Positions 7,929 through 11,971 of a DNA stretch of 11,971 bases are shown here, one piece after another (positions within the stretch are counted from its first letter, which is position 1; each line of letters starts with the position of its first letter). The notes under the pieces are model-generated. The model had not been told where the DNA came from. It saw only the letters and a list, made by a program, of their open reading frames with translations, and did not search any database. The translations under genes were made by a program, and so were the position numbers. The DNA comes from Gammaproteobacteria bacterium (GTDB taxonomy: Bacteria > Pseudomonadota > Gammaproteobacteria > Immundisolibacterales > Immundisolibacteraceae): assembly GCA_003645395.1 (NCBI GenBank), contig QNFC01000028.1:1-11971 (forward strand), read 5' to 3'.

Positions 7929-7944
7929 AGCAAGAGTCGTGCCG
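7929..7944 (-). promoter_or_regulatory. Sigma-54 (RpoN) -24/-12 promoter for nirB
   Basis: The minus strand reads CGGCACGACTCTTGCT, against the RpoN consensus TGGCACG-N4-TTGCW. Only the first base differs, and the essential GG and GC dinucleotides have the correct spacing. The predicted start is near 7918, giving a leader of about 78 nt before nirB. RpoN promoters need an enhancer-binding activator; NtrC is the usual one for nitrate-assimilation operons, but no clear NtrC site was found. The position directly before nirB and the match quality make this one of the more reliable regulatory calls here. Confidence 0.75.
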
Positions 7945-8090
7945 ATCATGATTCTGGACGCATCCATATCTGTCCGTTAGCAGCTAGATCCCCTGATTGA
8001 CTGGATTGTGCCCGTGAACACTATCGGAATGGTTAACAAGCCAGCTTTCTCGACCTGGGCTTATTCAGGCCACCTACTCCAGCGCCGCCC

Positions 8091-8127
8091 CAATCTGGTG
8101 CGTATTTTTGAAAAGCGCCCAGAATTG
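8091..8127. promoter_or_regulatory. Imperfect 12-bp dyad with AT-rich centre
   Basis: CAATCTGGTGCG (8091-8102) is nearly the reverse complement of CGCCCAGAATTG (8116-8127), needing two single-base offsets. The centre TTTTTGAAAA is itself close to a dyad. It lies about 190 bp upstream of the predicted nirB start, a plausible distance for an enhancer-binding protein, and about 150 bp upstream of the predicted narK start. The binding protein is unknown. Confidence 0.4.
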
Positions 8128-8138
8128 AAACCCGACCA

Positions 8139-8180
8139 GCCTCCGCCCGGGTGACTGACTCGACCCGTCAGGCCGGAGGC
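8139..8180. repeat. GC-rich nested inverted repeat
   Basis: The outer arms GCCTCCG (8139-8145) and CGGAGGC (8174-8180) enclose the inner arms CGGGT (8148-8152) and ACCCG (8163-8167), with small bulges between. The whole would fold into a stable hairpin. No T-run follows on either strand, so it is not an obvious intrinsic terminator. It ends 8 bp before the FNR-like box. Confidence 0.5.
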
Positions 8181-8188
8181 GGCCCTTC

Positions 8189-8202
8189 TTGCAGCATATC
8201 AA
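8189..8202 (+). promoter_or_regulatory. Probable FNR/ANR box upstream of narK
   Basis: TTGCAGCATATCAA matches the FNR consensus TTGAT-N4-ATCAA at 8 of 10 defined positions, with the right half-site perfect. Its centre is about 62-64 bp upstream of the start predicted from the TATACT at 8247, close to the -61.5 spacing of class I FNR promoters. That would give induction at low oxygen, sensible for a nitrate transporter serving NarG. The left half-site is weak, so this is a moderate call. Confidence 0.45.
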
Positions 8203-8246
8203 TATCCGCTAAGGCCACCTGCAACGACTCACATTGATGCCGCCCC

Positions 8247-8257
8247 TATACTATAGT
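8247..8257 (+). promoter_or_regulatory. Candidate -10 element for narK
   Basis: TATACT (8247-8252), overlapping TATAGT (8252-8257), resembles the sigma-70 -10 hexamer TATAAT. No good -35 hexamer lies 17 bp upstream, which fits a promoter relying on an activator such as FNR. This would leave a leader of about 145 nt before the ATG at 8404. Confidence 0.35.
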
Positions 8258-8403
8258 AATCCTCAGAAATTCACGCGCTTTCCCACAATGCAACCAGCGC
8301 CCATTTCTCCACATTTTCCGAGTTTCGCGGCCATCGTTCGCTGCTGGCATGATCCCTGCATAGAGTGCAGCGACAACACCAACCCCTCCCCTCTGGAACT
8401 CCC

Positions 8404-9882
8404 ATGTCTGCTTCATCCATCAAGTTGCTTTCCTTCTCTGGCCCGTCGAAGATTCTGCATCTCACCTGGTTCGCTTTCTTCCTCACCTTCCTGGTCTGGT
8501 TCAATAGCGCACCGCTGATGATTTCTATCCGCGAGACCTTTGGCCTTAGCGACGCTGAGGTCAAGGCGTTACTCACCCTGAACGTTGCGTTGACTATTCC
8601 AGCCCGTATTGTGGTCGGAATGCTGGTCGACAAATACGGACCCAAGCTCATTTTTTCGCTACTGCTGGCCAGCTCCAGCATTGTCTGCTTTTTCTTCGCC
8701 TTTGCTCAGAGTTATGAAGCGCTGGCACTATCACGCTTTCTGCTCGGCTTTGTCGGCGCCGGTTTCGTGATCGGCATCCGTATGATCAGCGAGTGGTATC
8801 CGGCCAAAACCGTTGGTGTAGCCGAAGGTATCTACGGCGGCTGGGGTAATTTTGGTTCCGCAGGTGCAGCAATGTTAGTGCCACTAATGGCGGCCTGGTT
8901 TGGTGGTGACGACGGTTGGCGCTGGTCGATAGCGGCTACCGGAGCCATGGCTCTAATCTATTCCTTCATCTACTATTTCTCCGTCAGCAACACGCCGGCA
9001 GGTTCCACCTACTTCAAGCCCAAAAAATCTGGCGCGATGGAAGTGACCAGCAAAGGCGATTTCGTCCTCTACGTTGCAATGAACATTCCGATGTTTGTTG
9101 CTCTGGGGGTGCTCAGCTGGAAACTAGGCCCCCAGAATTTAGGGCTTCTCAGTGGCACCGCAGTCAACATTGCTTATGCCTCCCTGCTGGCAATTTTCAG
9201 TTATCAGCTCTGGCACATGTGGCAGATTAATAAATCAGTCTTTATCACCCCGATACCAGAAATTCATCGCTACAAGTTCAAACAGGTCGCCATACTAAAC
9301 ATTGCCTACTTTGCGACGTTCGGTTCAGAAATCGCCGTCATCTCAATGTTGCCACTGTTCTTTTTTGACACGTTTAGCAGCGCCGGTCTATCCCAGAGTC
9401 AGGCCGGCATGTTAGCCGCTGGGTATGCTGGAATGAACCTGGTAGCACGCCCCATCGGCGGACTCCTTAGCGATAAATTTGGCCGTAAAACCACCATGAT
9501 GACCTTACTGGGCGGGCTCATCGTGGGGTACCTCGTACTTTCCCAGATCGATGGCAGCTGGTGGATTCCACTCGTGGTAGTTTCAACCATGTTCTGCGCC
9601 TTTTTCGTGCACTCAGGTTGTGGCGCGGTATTTGCCATTGTGCCACTCATCAAGCGCCGCATGACCGGCCAGATCGCCGGCATGACCGGCGCTTACGGCA
9701 ATGTCGGGGCGGTGACTTTTCTGACGGTGCTGTCATTTGTATCACCACAGGTATTTTTCATGGTTATTGCTGGCACCGGAGCCCTGGTATTCATCCTGCT
9801 AGCAATTTTCATGGATGAACCAGAAGGCCACATGGCCGAGGTCATGCCCGACGGGACTGTGCAGATGATCGAGGTATCCTAG
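8404..9882 (+). CDS. narK: NarK/NrtP-family nitrate/nitrite transporter (MFS, NNP family)
   Basis: This is an inner-membrane transporter moving nitrate and/or nitrite. The 492-residue product (from ATG 8404) has about 12 hydrophobic segments. It carries both nitrate-signature motifs of the nitrate/nitrite porter family: GGWGNFG at 145-151 and GAYGNVGA at 429-436. The substrate-binding arginines are R68 (PARIVVG, second helix) and R349 (ARPIGG). MFS loop motifs DKYGPK and DKFGRK follow them. I chose ATG 8404 because GGAA lies 5-6 nt upstream; the in-frame GTG at 8365 would add 13 unlike residues and has no ribosome site. Whether it is a proton-nitrate symporter or a nitrate/nitrite exchanger cannot be told by eye, so the symbol marks the family. 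A kinase/phosphatase gene follows after 70 bp on the same strand. Confidence 0.93.
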   Translation: MSASSIKLLSFSGPSKILHLTWFAFFLTFLVWFNSAPLMISIRETFGLSDAEVKALLTLNVALTIPARIVVGMLVDKYGPKLIFSLLLASSSIVCFFFAFAQSYEALALSRFLLGFVGAGFVIGIRMISEWYPAKTVGVAEGIYGGWGNFGSAGAAMLVPLMAAWFGGDDGWRWSIAATGAMALIYSFIYYFSVSNTPAGSTYFKPKKSGAMEVTSKGDFVLYVAMNIPMFVALGVLSWKLGPQNLGLLSGTAVNIAYASLLAIFSYQLWHMWQINKSVFITPIPEIHRYKFKQVAILNIAYFATFGSEIAVISMLPLFFFDTFSSAGLSQSQAGMLAAGYAGMNLVARPIGGLLSDKFGRKTTMMTLLGGLIVGYLVLSQIDGSWWIPLVVVSTMFCAFFVHSGCGAVFAIVPLIKRRMTGQIAGMTGAYGNVGAVTFLTVLSFVSPQVFFMVIAGTGALVFILLAIFMDEPEGHMAEVMPDGTVQMIEVS

Positions 9883-9952
9883 CAGGCGGTTGATATTCTA
9901 CTGAGTCGGCCATCTACTGCGTTAAAGCCGAGCTTAAAATGCTGATTTATTC

Positions 9953-11644
9953 ATGTCAAAACTAGAAATTAGCGTCGGTCAGTTCTCAGACGCCGGCGCT
10001 AAACCGGCCAATGAAGACTCCATCGGTCTGCACGTGCCAGATGAACCGATGCTCACTAACAAAGGCATGGTGGCGGTGATCGCCGACGGCATGAGCGCCG
10101 CTGCCGATGGCGCTAAAGCCAGCCAGGTTTGTGTGCACAACTTTCTCACCGACTACTTCTCGACTCCCGATAGCTGGTCGGTAAAAACCTCCGCGCTAAA
10201 AATCCTGTCCGCGCTCAACCGCTGGCTCTACGGCCAGGGCCATTCGGTTTACGGCAGTTCTACCGGGCTGGTGAGCACGCTCAGCGCGCTGGTGCTTAAA
10301 TCCTCCAGCGCGCACATTTTTCATGTTGGCGATACGCGCATATTCCTGCTCCGCGACGGTGACCTGCAAACCATTACCCGCGATCACCGCACCCACACCG
10401 GCGGCCGTGATTTTCTCACTCGCGCCATGGGGATTGAACTGGCGCTGGAGGTCGACCACCAGGTCGTCGCTGTGCAACCCGGCGACACCTTTTTAATGAC
10501 CACCGACGGCGTTCATGAGTGGATCCCCGACCGGGATATAAAAAAAATCCTCATCGACCTGGCCGATGACCTGATCGGCGCCTGTCGCTCACTGGCCCAG
10601 ACCGCTCGGCGCAACGGCAGCAACGACAACCTCACCGCCCAGGCGTTCACCGTGCACGCACTGCCCGTGCAGGACGAGGAGTCCTATTTCAACGAACTCA
10701 CCGCCCTGCCCTTTCCGCCGTTACTCGAAGCGGGACAGATACTCGACGGCTACCGGGTCATCCGCGAAATTCATGCCGCCAAACGCACCCAGGTCTATCT
10801 GGTGGTGGATGAATCGAATGGCGAGCAACGGATAATGAAAACCCCCTCGCCAAGTTTTAGCGACGATCCACTGTTCATTGACCTGTTCCTGCACGAAGAG
10901 TGGATCGGCCGGCGTCTCAATAGCCCCCACATAATGAAGGTGATCGAACCGGATCGGCCACGCCAGTGCCTTTATTTCATCGCCGAATATATTGAAGGCC
11001 AGACCTTTCGTCAGTGGATGGATGATAACCCCCAGCCGTCGTTACAGAAATTTCGTGAGCTGATTGGTGAGATTGCCACCGGCCTACGGGCATTTCAGCG
11101 CATGGAGATGATTCATCAGGACCTGAAACCTGAAAACATCATGGTGACGACCGATGGCACCATCAAAATTATCGATTTTGGCTCTGCCAAAGTCGCGGGC
11201 CTGAGTGAAATCGACACCCCGGTCGATAAAGATGTGCTGCTGGGCACCGAGCGTTACACCGCTCCAGAATACCTGCGCGGCGGCACCGGCGATAGCCGCG
11301 CCGATATTTTCTCTCTCGGCGTAATCGCCTACGAAATGCTCACCGGCAAACTTCCATTTGGCACCGTACTCACCCCCCGCAACCTCAACCGGGTGAACTA
11401 TCAATCCGCCATGCAGCTAAACACAGAGCTACCGTTGTGGATGGACGGCGCCGTCGCCAAAGCAGTCGCCATCGACCCTAAACAGCGCTACGAAGTACTG
11501 TCAGAATTTCTACACGACCTGAATAAACCCAACCCAGACTTCAACGCCACGCAACCACTGCTACAACGCAACCCACTAGCGGTCTGGCGTGGGTTATCTA
11601 TTGTTCTAGCTATTCTATTAGTCATTAGTCTGGTAACGCGCTGA
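9953..11644 (+). CDS. Bifunctional PP2C-type phosphatase / Ser-Thr protein kinase fusion with C-terminal membrane anchor
   Basis: A 563-residue two-enzyme signalling protein. Residues 1-235 form a PP2C (PPM) phosphatase domain with NEDSIG (20-25), ADGMS (44-48), HVGDTR (124-129), TTDGV (183-187) and SNDN (223-226), so the metal-binding aspartates D22, D45, D185 and D225 are present. Residues 267-525 form a Hanks-type kinase domain: beta-3 lysine K296, alpha-C glutamate E315 or E316, HQDLKPEN (388-395) with catalytic D390, DFG (408-410) and APE (437-439). The glycine-rich loop is missing: residues 270-282 read IREIHAAKRTQVY. One hydrophobic helix (about 546-562) ends the protein, leaving both domains in the cytoplasm. 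It starts 70 bp after narK, probably in one operon, without a clear Shine-Dalgarno. The same fusion lies by nirB and nasA in Pseudomonas aeruginosa (from memory). Substrates are unknown. Confidence 0.9.
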   Translation: MSKLEISVGQFSDAGAKPANEDSIGLHVPDEPMLTNKGMVAVIADGMSAAADGAKASQVCVHNFLTDYFSTPDSWSVKTSALKILSALNRWLYGQGHSVYGSSTGLVSTLSALVLKSSSAHIFHVGDTRIFLLRDGDLQTITRDHRTHTGGRDFLTRAMGIELALEVDHQVVAVQPGDTFLMTTDGVHEWIPDRDIKKILIDLADDLIGACRSLAQTARRNGSNDNLTAQAFTVHALPVQDEESYFNELTALPFPPLLEAGQILDGYRVIREIHAAKRTQVYLVVDESNGEQRIMKTPSPSFSDDPLFIDLFLHEEWIGRRLNSPHIMKVIEPDRPRQCLYFIAEYIEGQTFRQWMDDNPQPSLQKFRELIGEIATGLRAFQRMEMIHQDLKPENIMVTTDGTIKIIDFGSAKVAGLSEIDTPVDKDVLLGTERYTAPEYLRGGTGDSRADIFSLGVIAYEMLTGKLPFGTVLTPRNLNRVNYQSAMQLNTELPLWMDGAVAKAVAIDPKQRYEVLSEFLHDLNKPNPDFNATQPLLQRNPLAVWRGLSIVLAILLVISLVTR

Positions 11645-11747
11645 TAGTTTGAAGGTTCGGGCACTGAATTTTTACGTGACGAATGGGACTCTGCCCAGGC
11701 ACTCGCGCAACCGAAGTTAACAACAGAACCTCTGAAGGAGATTAGTG

Positions 11748-11971
11748 GTGACTGAAACGACCTACCACTAACGTGTGGTGCGGCGGTTTGCAGTGATGAC
11801 AAGTGTCTGGGGCGTGGTCTCCATGCTGGTGAAGGCAATTATTGTTGCTCAACTGGCATGGCCGGCGCCTAACTTTGACCTGCCCTGGCTGCATTTTGGC
11901 CGGTTACGACCGCTGCACATCAATGCCGCCATTTTTGCCTTTGGTGGCTGTGCGCTATTACCGACCGCCGC
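11748..11971 (+). pseudogene. ccoN: cbb3-type cytochrome c oxidase subunit I (ccoN) start, interrupted by an early stop; runs off right edge
   Basis: CcoN is the haem-copper catalytic subunit of the high-affinity cbb3 oxidase. AAGGAG (11735-11740) is followed 7 nt later by GTG, then VTETTYH, then TAA at 11769-11771. The same frame then stays open to the window edge. The continuation RVVRRFAVMTSVWG, LAWPAPNFDLPWLHFGRLRPLH and [12 protein letters not shown] is plainly CcoN, including the first haem-ligand histidine of the RPLH motif. The stop replaces a residue that is normally Tyr in this N-terminal stretch. Other changes hit near-invariant sites: HTNAV is HINAA, and ALFATS is ALLPTA. No FNR box, the usual cco control, lies in the preceding 103 bp. 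An ATG at 11796 could restart in frame but has no ribosome site. This is most likely a decaying copy; a sequencing error at the stop is the main alternative. Confidence 0.7.

Larger units (their letters stand above)
7841..8403. other. Divergent control region between nirB and narK
   Basis: This 563-bp region lies between two outward-facing genes and holds no credible ORF of its own; the open frames here run into narK out of phase. Moving rightward it contains a hairpin in the nirB leader, an exact tandem duplication of AGTCGCTA at 7905-7920 near the predicted nirB start site, the sigma-54 element, an imperfect dyad with an AT-rich centre, a GC-rich nested dyad, an FNR-like box and a -10-like TATACT. 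I found no good NarL heptamer array, IHF site or canonical NtrC dyad by eye. Confidence 0.8.

Noticed and set aside
8178..8192. Possible sigma-54 element facing narK (GG ... TTGC)
   Set aside because: The spacing between GG and GC is off by one base and the -24 block lacks the CACG; the same TTGCA is better explained as part of the FNR-like box.
8365..8403. Upstream GTG start extending narK by 13 residues
   Set aside because: No ribosome site before it and the extra residues are not family-like; ATG 8404 has GGAA at a good distance.
8234..8518. 94-codon plus-strand open frame upstream of narK
   Set aside because: Overlaps the secure narK start in another frame, has low-complexity composition and no recognisable domain.
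9883..9952. Terminator or separate promoter between narK and the kinase gene
   Set aside because: Only a weak 6-bp complementary pair and no T-run; the 70-bp gap fits co-transcription.

Overview
The window looks like a chromosomal nitrate-metabolism locus of a facultatively anaerobic gammaproteobacterium. The basis is that NarG, NarH, NirB and NirD all align end to end, from memory, with their Escherichia coli counterparts. In addition, REP-type palindromes with a GTAGGAG head are present, and a PP2C/Ser-Thr kinase fusion sits beside the nitrate transporter, as in pseudomonads and relatives. The genus cannot be named from this sequence.

Layout. The left two thirds is transcribed leftward in the order nirB, nirD, a 398-bp repeat-rich gap, narG, narH (narH runs off the left edge). 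From about 8.4 kb on, transcription is rightward: a NarK/NrtP-type nitrate transporter, a membrane-anchored protein phosphatase/kinase fusion, and the start of a cbb3 oxidase subunit I gene (ccoN) that carries an early in-frame stop and several changes in its most conserved stretch. The two arms diverge from a 563-bp control region (7841-8403). It holds a near-consensus sigma-54 -24/-12 element facing nirB, a probable FNR/ANR box and -10 element facing the transporter, and two large imperfect dyads.

How the genes work together. The transporter would bring nitrate in (or exchange it for nitrite). NarGHI (only G and part of H visible) would reduce nitrate to nitrite at the inner face of the membrane. 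NirBD would reduce nitrite to ammonium with NADH in the cytoplasm. Together this is a nitrate-to-ammonium route. The sigma-54 element ties nirBD to nitrogen control, while the FNR-like box ties the transporter to low oxygen, so the locus seems wired to both assimilation and respiration. The phosphatase/kinase fusion is the obvious candidate for post-translational control, but its substrates are unknown.

Most unusual features: (i) the gap between nirD and narG is a degenerate tandem duplication in which each unit contains a REP pair plus a copy of the 3' end of nirD; (ii) the narG leader carries an 18-bp tandem repeat and no recognisable Shine-Dalgarno; (iii) the nitrate-linked PP2C-kinase fusion lacks a glycine-rich loop; (iv) the ccoN-like remnant.
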